Shown in pieces: positions 16,743 to 25,927 of a DNA stretch of 64,000 nt. The notes beneath the pieces were generated by a model. It was not told the DNA's origin, did no database searches, and saw only the letters and a list, made by a program, of their open reading frames with translations. How positions within the stretch are numbered: position 1 is the first letter of the stretch; each line of letters opens with the position of its first letter. Position numbers and translations under genes: made by a program. Source of the stretch: Melittangium boletus DSM 14713 (GTDB taxonomy: Bacteria; Myxococcota; Myxococcia; Myxococcales; Myxococcaceae); contig NZ_CP022163.1 in NCBI RefSeq assembly GCF_002305855.1, forward strand, positions 9,491,765 to 9,555,764, given 5' to 3'.

Positions 16743-18763
16743 AGTCCTCGCTCGGCTATGGCTTGGTGCTCGCGGGCCTGGCGTTCGCGAGCTTTGGCGC
16801 GCTGGTGGGCCTGGTCAGCGGCATGCGCCGCAACGACGCGGCCTTCCCCTGGGTGATGCGCTGCGTGGTGGGCTTCTTCGCCTGCATGCTCGGCGCCAAC
16901 GTGGTCATGGAGTGGGCGCTCCTCTCCAACGACTTCAGCGTGAAGTACGTGGCGCAGGTGGGCAGCATCGCCACGCCCACGCCCTACAAGATCGTCTCGC
17001 TGTGGAGCGCGCTGGAAGGCTCCATCCTCTTCTGGGGCCTCATCATGGGCGGCTACGTGATGGCGTTCGCGTGGGTGCACCGGCGCGAGCACGCGCGGTA
17101 CATGTCGCTGGCGCTCGGCACGATGCTCGCGGTGGGCGTCTTCTTCAGCTTCCTCATCGCGGGGCCCGCCAACCCCTTCCACACCATGTCGCCCGTGCCC
17201 CTGGATGGACCGGGCCCCAACGCGCTGCTGCAGAACCACTACCTGATGATCATCCACCCGCCCATGCTGTACCTGGGCTACGTGGGCATGACGGTGCCCT
17301 TTGGCATCGCGGTGGCGGCGCTCTTGCGCGGGGAGATGGGGGATGCGTGGATGGCGCCCCTGCGCCGCTGGACGCTCTTCGCGTGGCTCTTCCTGTCCAT
17401 CGGCATCATCCTCGGTGCGTGGTGGGCGTACGCGGTGCTCGGCTGGGGCGGCTACTGGGCGTGGGATCCCGTGGAGAACGCGTCCTTCCTGCCGTGGCTG
17501 ACGGCCACCGCGTTCATGCACTCCACGCTCGTGCACGAGCGCAAGAAGATGCTCAAGCTGTGGACGCTGAGCCTCGTGCTGTCGAGCTTCGTGCTCACCA
17601 TCCTGGGCACGTTCATGACGCGCTCGGGCATCTTCAACTCGGTGCACAGCTTCACGCAGTCGGACATCGGGCCCACGTTCCTCGTCTTCATCGCCGTGCT
17701 GCTCTTCGTGTCCATCGCGCTGCTGGCCGTGCGCGGTCCGCTGCTGGTGGCCGAGAGTCAGATCAAGTCGCTGCTCTCGCGCGAGACGACCATCCTGGTG
17801 AACAACCTGGTGTTCGTGGCCATCACCTTCACGGTGTTGCTCGGCACGCTCTACCCGCTCATCTCCGAGGCGGTGCGCGGCATCAAGGTGAGCGTGGGCG
17901 AGCCGTACTTCAACAAGATGGCGGTGCCCGGCGGCGTCATGGTGCTCTTCCTGATGGGCGTGGGGCCCATGCTGCCCTGGGGAAGCCCGGATCCGAAGAC
18001 GGTGCGCGAGCGCTTCTGGATTCCGGCGGCGGTGGGCGTGGCGGTGGTGGGCGCGTGCCTGGCCGGGGGCTTGAGGGGTTTCTACCCGCTGCTCACCTTC
18101 GGGCTGGCGGGCTTCGTCACCGTCATCACCCTGCGGGAGCTGGCGCTGCCGGTGAAGGTCCGCATGGCGGAGCACCGCGAGGGGTTCCTCACGGCGCTCG
18201 TGGGCAGCGCCACCAAGGCGCGGCGGCGCTTCGGCGGCTACATCGTGCACCTGGGGATCGTCATCATGTTCGTGGCGGTGGGCGCCTCGTCGGCCTACGT
18301 GACGCGCACCTCGGGCACGGTGCGCGAGGGCGAGACGCTGAGGATCGGCGGCTACCAGGTGAAGTACCTGGGACTGACGAGCGGCCGCGAGCCGCACCGC
18401 TCCTTCGTGGCGACGAACCTTCAAATCACGGCGCCGGACGGGTCGGTCAGTGAGATGGCGCCCCGGATGAACTACTACGAGACCATGACGGATCCGGTGG
18501 GGACGCCCGCGGTGCGCACGACGCCCAAGGAAGATCTCTACCTGTCGCTCATGGCCTTCTCCGAGGAGCGGCGGACGGCGAGCTTCAACGCGTGGATCTT
18601 CCCGCTGGTGGGGTGGATCTGGTGGAGCATCCCGGTGCTGGTGCTCGGCACGCTCATCGCGCTGTGGCCCGCGAGGAAGGCGCGCGCGGTGGCGGAAGTG
18701 CGCGCGCCCACGGCGGGGGCTCCGCCCGAGCCCGGTGCCGGAATGAACCAGGGGGCGGCATGA
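16739..18763 (+). CDS. ccmF: Cytochrome c haem lyase subunit CcmF
   Basis: A 674-residue integral membrane protein with more than a dozen helices, normal for CcmF. The haem-binding WWD signature is WGGYWAWDPVENASFLPWL (about residues 240-260), and HPPMLYLGYVGMTVPF comes before it. It transfers haem from CcmE to the CXXCH thiols of apocytochromes. The GTG start at 16739 overlaps the ccmE stop and has a gaggag ribosome site. No separate CcmH/CcmI is encoded next to it. Confidence 0.95.
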   Translation: MKSSLGYGLVLAGLAFASFGALVGLVSGMRRNDAAFPWVMRCVVGFFACMLGANVVMEWALLSNDFSVKYVAQVGSIATPTPYKIVSLWSALEGSILFWGLIMGGYVMAFAWVHRREHARYMSLALGTMLAVGVFFSFLIAGPANPFHTMSPVPLDGPGPNALLQNHYLMIIHPPMLYLGYVGMTVPFGIAVAALLRGEMGDAWMAPLRRWTLFAWLFLSIGIILGAWWAYAVLGWGGYWAWDPVENASFLPWLTATAFMHSTLVHERKKMLKLWTLSLVLSSFVLTILGTFMTRSGIFNSVHSFTQSDIGPTFLVFIAVLLFVSIALLAVRGPLLVAESQIKSLLSRETTILVNNLVFVAITFTVLLGTLYPLISEAVRGIKVSVGEPYFNKMAVPGGVMVLFLMGVGPMLPWGSPDPKTVRERFWIPAAVGVAVVGACLAGGLRGFYPLLTFGLAGFVTVITLRELALPVKVRMAEHREGFLTALVGSATKARRRFGGYIVHLGIVIMFVAVGASSAYVTRTSGTVREGETLRIGGYQVKYLGLTSGREPHRSFVATNLQITAPDGSVSEMAPRMNYYETMTDPVGTPAVRTTPKEDLYLSLMAFSEERRTASFNAWIFPLVGWIWWSIPVLVLGTLIALWPARKARAVAEVRAPTAGAPPEPGAGMNQGAA

Positions 18764-19299
18764 ACTGGCGCGTCACGATCGGCTTCGCCGTCCTGTGCAT
18801 GGCCCTGGTGGGAGTGCTCTACAAGGGCTTTGGCCGGGATCCCCGCGAGGTCCCCTTCAAGCTCAAGGGCGCGCCGGCGCCGGCCTTCACCATGAAGGCG
18901 CTGGACAGCGGCCAGCGGGTGAGCCTGGAGCAGTTCAAGGGCCGGCCGGTGGTGATCAACTTCTGGGCGTCCTGGTGCGGCCCCTGCCAGGGGGAGCACC
19001 CGGTGCTCGAGTGGGGCGCACGGGAGTTCGGTGCGCAGGCGCAGTTCCTCGGCGTCGTCTTCGAGGACACGGACGACAACGCCCGGCGGTTCCTCTCGCG
19101 CATGGGCGCGAGCTTCCCGCAGTTGACGGATCCGCGCTCGAGCATGGCCGTGGACTACGGCGTCGCGGGGGTCCCCGAGACATACTTCATCGACACCCAG
19201 GGAATCATCCGGGGCAAGCACGTGGGTCCCATCGATCCGCAGACCCTGGCGGGTTGGATCAGGGACCTGTCCGCGGGCGGCCCCACCGCACAGCACTGA
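18760..19299 (+). CDS. ccmG: Thiol-disulfide oxidoreductase CcmG/DsbE-like
   Basis: A 179-residue membrane-anchored thioredoxin. An N-terminal helix (VTIGFAVLCMALVGVLYKG) leads to a redlxin-type domain with FWASWCGPCQGEHPVL, the WCGPC active site. The cis-proline region reads GVAGVPETYFID. It keeps apocytochrome cysteines reduced for haem attachment. The ATG overlaps the ccmF stop. It closes the ccm operon. Confidence 0.92.
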   Translation: MNWRVTIGFAVLCMALVGVLYKGFGRDPREVPFKLKGAPAPAFTMKALDSGQRVSLEQFKGRPVVINFWASWCGPCQGEHPVLEWGAREFGAQAQFLGVVFEDTDDNARRFLSRMGASFPQLTDPRSSMAVDYGVAGVPETYFIDTQGIIRGKHVGPIDPQTLAGWIRDLSAGGPTAQH

Positions 19300-19317
19300 G
19301 TCCGGAGGTCGCAGCCC

Positions 19318-20448
19318 ATGCAGTGCAAGGAATGCGGAGAGCTCGCGCGGGACAACACCCTGCGCTACTGCGAGAACTGTGGAGCGAAGATGCCCGCGCT
19401 CCCGCCAGGAACCCCTCGAAAGACGGGGGTCCGGCCCGCGATCCCCACCACGGGGCGCCCACGCGCCTACGTCCCGGCGCGCGACGCCCTCCCGGAGGAC
19501 GATACCGAAGAGCAGTCGATGAGCCCGCACTTCGCGCCCGCCTCGGCTCAGGACGAGCACACGGATCCAGGCATCGCCGCGGCACCGCCCTATGACGGTC
19601 CGGCCTGGCTCGCGCACGTGCCGGGCCACTCGCCGACGGTGTTGGGCCTGGGCCTGTTGGCGCTGGCGATGTTCCTCTCCATCCTCCCCTTCTTCTCCGG
19701 AGTGGGCCCGCTCTGGTCGGTGGTCGTCCTCGCGGGCGGCTGGGTGGTGGCGGCACGGGAGCTGCGTGAGGCCCAGGTGCGCCATCCGCTGGTGGATTGG
19801 GTCCCCGAGAACCTGATGCACCCGGCGGTGCCCGCGCTCTTCGCGGTGCTGGTGGCGGCGCTGGCGCTGCGCATGGTGAGCCTTGGCTTCACCCCGTTGT
19901 TGTGGCTGGGGGGCGCGGGGCTCGTGGGTTACGACCAGTACCGCAAGGTGTACGCGGGCGAGTCCGGATGGAGCCGCCTCTTCGCGCCGCGCCAGCTGCT
20001 GAGCGGATTGCACCTGGTGGCGCTCGGCGGCGTGGCGTTGTGCCTGCTGTCGCTGTTCCTCACCTGGGTGCCGGCCCGGAGCCCGGCGCGACGCGCACCC
20101 GCGGCGGCGGGTCCCCCGGAGCTGCGCATGATGGACCCGGTCCCCGTCTCGTCCGACTACTCCTTCGAGTTGCCGTACAACGCGGGCTGGGATCAACCCA
20201 TGGCCGTGACCATGGAGTTGCTGTTGCTCGCGGTGCTGGGAGTGATGGCCTTGCACCCAGAGGTGTACCGGCCGGACTGGCTGCGCTTCACCCCGCTCGG
20301 TGTGGTGGCGCTGGGCCTCCTCTGGGCGGTCTTCTGTCTCGTCACCCTGGGCTTCTCCGTGGGGCCCGTGCTGTTCCTGGTGGGCCTGGCGGCGGTGGGA
20401 GTCGTTTCGGGGCGCGAGGCCTTCGCGCGGGCGCCCTCCGCCGAGTGA
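19318..20448 (+). CDS. Zinc-ribbon multi-helix membrane protein of unknown function
   Basis: A 376-residue protein that starts with a zinc ribbon (Cys3, Cys6, Cys18, Cys21 in MQCKECG...RYCENCG). A low-complexity basic and acidic linker of about 80 residues follows, then some seven hydrophobic helices from about residue 105. It lies 18 bp after ccmG on the same strand and may be co-transcribed, but nothing in it resembles CcmH or CcmI. Function not recognised. It ends 19 bp from the convergent CX3C protein gene. Confidence 0.75.
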   Translation: MQCKECGELARDNTLRYCENCGAKMPALPPGTPRKTGVRPAIPTTGRPRAYVPARDALPEDDTEEQSMSPHFAPASAQDEHTDPGIAAAPPYDGPAWLAHVPGHSPTVLGLGLLALAMFLSILPFFSGVGPLWSVVVLAGGWVVAARELREAQVRHPLVDWVPENLMHPAVPALFAVLVAALALRMVSLGFTPLLWLGGAGLVGYDQYRKVYAGESGWSRLFAPRQLLSGLHLVALGGVALCLLSLFLTWVPARSPARRAPAAAGPPELRMMDPVPVSSDYSFELPYNAGWDQPMAVTMELLLLAVLGVMALHPEVYRPDWLRFTPLGVVALGLLWAVFCLVTLGFSVGPVLFLVGLAAVGVVSGREAFARAPSAE

Positions 20449-20467
20449 GGGCGCGCCGCGGCCGGAT

Positions 20468-20770
20468 TTAGTGGATCTGCTCGGGGGCCTTCTTCTCCGC
20501 CGGGCAGCCCTTCTCACAGGACGTCAAGGTGGACTGGTACTTCTCCGAGCAACGCTGCATGCACTGGAGGGCCTCTTCCTGCTTGCCAGCGGCCCTCGCC
20601 TTCCCGCAGGGCGGAGCACACGCCGACACCACGGCGTTGGCCTTGCGCTGACAGGCGGGTTTGCACTCGATGGGGTCCTTCTTCTCCGCCGCGGCGGCGG
20701 GCAGGCCCAACAACACCCCACCCGCCAGCACCACCGCCCACCACCCCGAGGCCTTCTTCACTCGACTCAT
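20468..20770 (-). CDS. Secreted small protein with four CX3C motifs
   Basis: A 100-residue protein. From the ATG at 20770, MSRVKKASGWWAVVLAGGV and a following LPAAAAEKK form a signal peptide with an Ala-rich cleavage site. The mature part holds CKPAC, CAPPC, CMQRC and CEKGC. The spacers within each pair are both ten residues (CX3C-x10-CX3C), and the pairs are 14 residues apart. This implies two helical hairpins stapled by disulfides, superficially like the twin-CX3C fold. It is rich in Lys and Glu. It lies downstream of argG on the same strand, but a functional link is doubtful. Family not identified. Confidence 0.75.
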   Translation of the reverse strand: MSRVKKASGWWAVVLAGGVLLGLPAAAAEKKDPIECKPACQRKANAVVSACAPPCGKARAAGKQEEALQCMQRCSEKYQSTLTSCEKGCPAEKKAPEQIH

Positions 20771-20841
20771 GGCTCGCATCTCCTCGCGCTGGAACCGCGC
20801 CTGGGCCGTCCGCGCACGAGGCCCGGCCCAGGACACGATAG

Positions 20842-22188
20842 TCACTCCTCCGAGCCATCCTCCAGCAACTGCGCGATGCCGGGCGTGGGACCGCCGGGGA
20901 GACGGCGCACGCTGGACAGGTGGTGCAGCAACAGCGCGCGGTTGTCCCCCACGGACAGGTTCTGCATCTCCAGGGCGCCGATGCGATCCTCGGGGCTGAA
21001 GGCGCTCTCGACCTTCTCCATGGAGAGCTTGCTCGGATCGTAGGACATGTGCTCGGCCTGGGTGTCGAGCAGCGTGTAGTCATCGCCGCGGCGCAGCTCC
21101 AGGGTGACACTGCCGGTGACGCTGGGGGCCACCCACCGGGTGAGCGAGTCCTTGAGCAGGAGCGCCTCGGGATCGAACCACTTGCCCTCGTAGAGGAGGC
21201 GGCCCAGGCGGCGGCCCAGGGTGGCGTAGAGGTCCGTGGTGTTCTCGTTGTGGATGGCGGACAGCAGCCGCTCGTAGACGACGTGCAGCAGCGCCATGCC
21301 GGGGGCCTCGTAGATGCCGCGGCTCTTGGCGTCGATGACGCGGTTCTCCAGCTGATCGCTCATGCCCAGACCGTGCCGCCCGCCAATGCGGTTGCACTCG
21401 AGGAACAGCTCGAAGGAGGAGTCGAAGCGCTTGCCATTGAGGGCCACGGGCAGGCCCTGGGCGAACTCCACGGTGATGCGCTCGGGGCGCACATCCACCT
21501 CGGGGCGCCAGTGGGCCACGCCCATGATGGGCTCCACGATGTTCATGCCCTTGTCCAGGTGCTCCAGATCCTTGGCCTCGTGGGTGGCGCCGAGCACGTT
21601 GGCATCGGTGGAGTAGGCCTTCTCCGTCCCCATGCGGTAGGGCAGCTGGATGGAGGCCAGGTACTCGCTCATCTCCTTGCGGCCCCCGAAGGCGCTGACG
21701 AACTCGGGATCCAGCCAGGGCTTGTAGATGCGCAGCGCCGGGTCCACGAGGATGCCGTAGCGGTAGAAGCGCTGGATGTCGTTGCCCTTGTGCGTGCTGC
21801 CATCGCCGAAGACGTGCACGCCGTCCTCGCGCATGGCGCGCACGATGGCGGTGGTGGTGACGGCGCGGCCGAGCGGCGTGGTGTTGAAGTACTTCTTGCC
21901 ACCCACGGACAGGTGGAAGGCACCACACTGAATGGCGACGAGGCCCTCGCGCACCATGGCCTCGCGACAGTCCACGAGCTTCGCCTGCTTGGCGCCATGG
22001 CCCAGGGCGATGGGAGGAATGTCGGAGGGGTTCTTCTCGTCGGGCTGGGCGAGGTCGGCGGTGTAGGCGTACACGTCGAGCCCCTTGCGCGACATCCACG
22101 CCACTGCGGCGCGGGTGTCCAGACCGCCCGAGAAGGCGAGACCAATACGGGTACCAGCGGGAGGAAGCGAACGGTAGATCCGGCTCAT
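20842..22188 (-). CDS. argG: Argininosuccinate synthase
   Basis: The penultimate enzyme of arginine synthesis: citrulline + aspartate + ATP gives argininosuccinate. It has 448 residues from the ATG at 22188. The P-loop-like ATP site is LAFSGGLDTRAAVAWM, and VFGDGSTHKGNDIQRFY supplies the second nucleotide and aspartate contacts. The length and the GGLDTRAA wording place it with the type II (E. coli-like) enzymes rather than the shorter type I. The frame continues 24 codons upstream, but those codons are in the intergenic space. It is divergent from the toxin-like genes, 61 bp away. Confidence 0.95.
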   Translation of the reverse strand: MSRIYRSLPPAGTRIGLAFSGGLDTRAAVAWMSRKGLDVYAYTADLAQPDEKNPSDIPPIALGHGAKQAKLVDCREAMVREGLVAIQCGAFHLSVGGKKYFNTTPLGRAVTTTAIVRAMREDGVHVFGDGSTHKGNDIQRFYRYGILVDPALRIYKPWLDPEFVSAFGGRKEMSEYLASIQLPYRMGTEKAYSTDANVLGATHEAKDLEHLDKGMNIVEPIMGVAHWRPEVDVRPERITVEFAQGLPVALNGKRFDSSFELFLECNRIGGRHGLGMSDQLENRVIDAKSRGIYEAPGMALLHVVYERLLSAIHNENTTDLYATLGRRLGRLLYEGKWFDPEALLLKDSLTRWVAPSVTGSVTLELRRGDDYTLLDTQAEHMSYDPSKLSMEKVESAFSPEDRIGALEMQNLSVGDNRALLLHHLSSVRRLPGGPTPGIAQLLEDGSEE

Positions 22189-22249
22189 GGCGCGGCGCGT
22201 ATCACGGAAGCGGCCCGGACGTCCCGCCCCGCGTGTAGGCTGCCCCACC

Positions 22250-22807
22250 ATGAGGGGCACGACTCACACCGGACGAGGGCACCTCACCGTCCTGCTGCTC
22301 CTTCTCTGTCTGTTGCCCACTCGGGCACTCGGCCATCCGGCGCCCGGAGACGACTCCATCAAGGCGCGGCTCAAGGCCTGCGTCCTGGCGGGCGACCTGG
22401 CCTGCGTCGTCGATCAGTACCTGCTGCTCAAGGACATCGGCCGGGCCCCGGGTTGGCTGGTGGCGTTCCAGGGCGCCTTCGCCACCGCCAACCGCAAGGC
22501 CGGTGAATGCGAGAAGGTCGCGAAACTCATCCACGAGGGGTTGACCCGGCTCGGCCAACGCCCGGAATACCTGCGCTTCACGATCAACGGGCCCAGGAAG
22601 GTCATGGGCTTCGATGAGTTCTCACACGGGGTGCTAACCAAAACCCATCAACTCTCCACGACGGGCCACCACGTCGCCATTCGCCTGGGGGACAAGCTCA
22701 TCGATGCCTATACTGGACCCGCTGGACTCCCCTTTCATGAGTACATGGCGCGACTCAGTGTCACTCCAGGCGCCAAGATCGTGCACGAGGTCATACAAAG
22801 CCCATGA
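22250..22807 (+). CDS. Secreted papain-fold toxin-like protein, copy 1
   Basis: A 185-residue exported protein. MRGTTHTGRG is followed by a leucine-rich signal core and a cleavage-like site near TRALGH. Cys87 (KAGECEKVAK), His141 (GHHVAIRLGD) and Asp152 (IDAYTG) are spaced as in papain-like-fold toxins and deamidases of polymorphic toxin systems; this is an inference from pattern. Residues about 20-105 are encoded by DNA identical to copy 2, while residues 106-185 differ. The stop overlaps the next gene's start (ATGA), as in toxin-immunity pairs. Secretion would be via Sec to the periplasm; further export is unknown. Confidence 0.65.
   Translation: MRGTTHTGRGHLTVLLLLLCLLPTRALGHPAPGDDSIKARLKACVLAGDLACVVDQYLLLKDIGRAPGWLVAFQGAFATANRKAGECEKVAKLIHEGLTRLGQRPEYLRFTINGPRKVMGFDEFSHGVLTKTHQLSTTGHHVAIRLGDKLIDAYTGPAGLPFHEYMARLSVTPGAKIVHEVIQSP
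22305..22563 (+). repeat. 259-bp identical toxin arm, copy 1 (partner 23291-23549)
   Basis: Reading base by base, 22305-22563 and 23291-23549 are identical, including third codon positions. They encode residues about 20-105 of both toxin-like proteins. Sequence on both sides diverges abruptly, pointing to recent duplication with gene conversion or to cassette exchange. Confidence 0.9.
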
Positions 22808-23193
22808 CCGATAAACGAGTCGTCAAGGAGGAGCCCATTCCCGAGGAGTGGCGCAACCGTCAGGTGGGTCTCCTGGATGCGCTTCTCTACGCACGGCAAC
22901 AACTGCTCAAGAAGCGCGGGCTTTGGTTCGTGACAGGCTTCGACACGATCGAATCCCTTGTTTCGTTCATCGCCGGGTGGGCGTCCAACACCCAGTTCAA
23001 CCAGGGGAGCGATCCAGAATGGGAGGAATTCTGGGATTGGCTTCGGGACGTGAAAAAGGAGATGCCCCCCGAGGGCTGGCACGTGAAGTACCTGAGGGAC
23101 TGTGATGGCGACCATGAGCGAGCGGCCTTGAAGTTCCTCGACTTCGTCCAGGAATTCATCGAATTGCGGAGGCGTCCTTCCGCTCAGTCCTGA
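22804..23193 (+). CDS. Putative cognate immunity protein, copy 1
   Basis: A 129-residue acidic cytoplasmic protein without signal peptide, starting MTDKRVVKEEPIPEEWRN. Aromatic-rich stretches such as DPEWEEFWDWLRDVKKE lie in the middle. Its start overlaps the toxin-like stop. Residues 1-87 differ from copy 2, and residues 88-129 (from PPEGWHVKYL to the end) are encoded by identical DNA. Size, acidity and coupling suggest an immunity protein. No known immunity family is recognised. A protein lacking a signal peptide would protect only against a toxin active in the cytoplasm, so export or localisation needs explaining. Confidence 0.55.
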   Translation: MTDKRVVKEEPIPEEWRNRQVGLLDALLYARQQLLKKRGLWFVTGFDTIESLVSFIAGWASNTQFNQGSDPEWEEFWDWLRDVKKEMPPEGWHVKYLRDCDGDHERAALKFLDFVQEFIELRRRPSAQS

Positions 23194-23194
23194 A
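23064..23194 (+). repeat. 131-bp identical immunity arm, copy 1 (partner 24050-24180)
   Basis: Bases 23064-23194 and 24050-24180 are identical and encode the last 42 residues and stop of both immunity-like proteins. The offset is again 986 bp, so both repeated arms keep the same register across the duplication unit. Confidence 0.9.
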
Positions 23195-23235
23195 TCCGAG
23201 GCACCTTGAACGGGCATTTCCACGACCCTTCCGCC

Positions 23236-23793
23236 ATGGGAACCACGACCCACACTGGACGAGGACGCATCACCGCCTTCCTGCTCCTCTTCTGTCTGTT
23301 GCCCACTCGGGCACTCGGCCATCCGGCGCCCGGAGACGACTCCATCAAGGCGCGGCTCAAGGCCTGCGTCCTGGCGGGCGACCTGGCCTGCGTCGTCGAT
23401 CAGTACCTGCTGCTCAAGGACATCGGCCGGGCCCCGGGTTGGCTGGTGGCGTTCCAGGGCGCCTTCGCCACCGCCAACCGCAAGGCCGGTGAATGCGAGA
23501 AGGTCGCGAAACTCATCCACGAGGGGTTGACCCGGCTCGGCCAACGCCCTGAGTACCTGCGCTTCACGGTCCAGGGGGATGTGCGGCTATTGGGATTCAA
23601 TGAGATCTCAAACGGTGTTCTCGTCAAAAGCCATCAACTCGCGACCGCGGGCAATCATTGGGCCGTGAAGTTGGGAGACAAGGTCATTGATGCCTATACG
23701 GGTTTCGGTGGCCTTCCCCTCGCTGATTACGTGGCGCGTCTCACCACGGCCTCGACGAGTCATGTGGTCTACGAGGTAATTCCAGCGTTATGA
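23236..23793 (+). CDS. Secreted papain-fold toxin-like protein, copy 2
   Basis: The paralogue of copy 1, also 185 residues. It begins MGTTTHTGRGRITAFLLLFC and shares residues 20-105 through 259 bp of identical DNA (23291-23549). The C-terminal half diverges (for example GFNEISNGVLVKSHQ against GFDEFSHGVLTKTHQ). Even so, His141 (NHWAVKLGD), Asp152 (IDAYTG) and Cys87 are kept, which supports an active enzyme in both copies. The frame also runs from a TTG at 23206, but the ATG at 23236 matches the position of copy 1. It overlaps the following gene by four bases. Confidence 0.65.
   Translation: MGTTTHTGRGRITAFLLLFCLLPTRALGHPAPGDDSIKARLKACVLAGDLACVVDQYLLLKDIGRAPGWLVAFQGAFATANRKAGECEKVAKLIHEGLTRLGQRPEYLRFTVQGDVRLLGFNEISNGVLVKSHQLATAGNHWAVKLGDKVIDAYTGFGGLPLADYVARLTTASTSHVVYEVIPAL
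23291..23549 (+). repeat. 259-bp identical toxin arm, copy 2 (partner 22305-22563)
   Basis: Second copy of the identical toxin arm, 986 bp downstream of the first in direct orientation. Confidence 0.9.
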
Positions 23794-24179
23794 GTGAGAA
23801 AAAGATCGTCAAGGTGGAACCTCTTCCCGAGGAGTGGCGTGGGCGTGAAGTGGGACTGATGGATGTCCTGATCTACGCGCGGAAACGAATTCGCGAGAGG
23901 CGAGGGCTCTGGTCCATCACGGGCCTCGACACGGTCGACTCGCTCCTCGCCTTCACGATCGGCTGGGCGTCCAACACCCAATTCAATGGCGCCACGGATC
24001 CTGAATGGTGCGACTTCCAGGATTGGCTTCGCGATGTGAAGCATGAAGCGCCCCCCGAGGGCTGGCACGTGAAGTACCTGAGGGACTGTGATGGCGACCA
24101 TGAGCGAGCGGCCTTGAAGTTCCTCGACTTCGTCCAGGAATTCATCGAATTGCGGAGGCGTCCTTCCGCTCAGTCCTGA
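23790..24179 (+). CDS. Putative cognate immunity protein, copy 2
   Basis: A 129-residue paralogue of copy 1, starting MSEKKIVKVEPLPEEWRGRE. The N-terminal two thirds are diverged but alignable without gaps (WRGREVGLMDVLIYARKR against WRNRQVGLLDALLYARQQ). The C-terminal 42 residues are identical at DNA level (24050-24180 equals 23064-23194). The varying part of this protein adjoins the varying part of its toxin, as expected if the two co-evolve for recognition. Confidence 0.55.
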   Translation: MSEKKIVKVEPLPEEWRGREVGLMDVLIYARKRIRERRGLWSITGLDTVDSLLAFTIGWASNTQFNGATDPEWCDFQDWLRDVKHEAPPEGWHVKYLRDCDGDHERAALKFLDFVQEFIELRRRPSAQS

Positions 24180-24180
24180 A
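24050..24180 (+). repeat. 131-bp identical immunity arm, copy 2 (partner 23064-23194)
   Basis: Second copy of the immunity arm. Identity ends one base after the stop codon triplet, where the downstream sequences part. Confidence 0.9.
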
Positions 24181-24267
24181 CGGCCGCCGAACCGGGCCGT
24201 TCCAGGCGGGCATCCCTCCGCTCCATCGGCTAGTCTCCGAGGGGCGAAACACCTCCGAGGAAACACC

Positions 24268-25923
<1,656 letters not shown>

Positions 25924-25927
25924 CGCG

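Noticed and set aside
22250..24180. Duplicated region considered as an insertion element
   Set aside because: There are no terminal inverted repeats, target duplication or transposase; the repeats are direct, lie within coding sequence and keep the reading frame.
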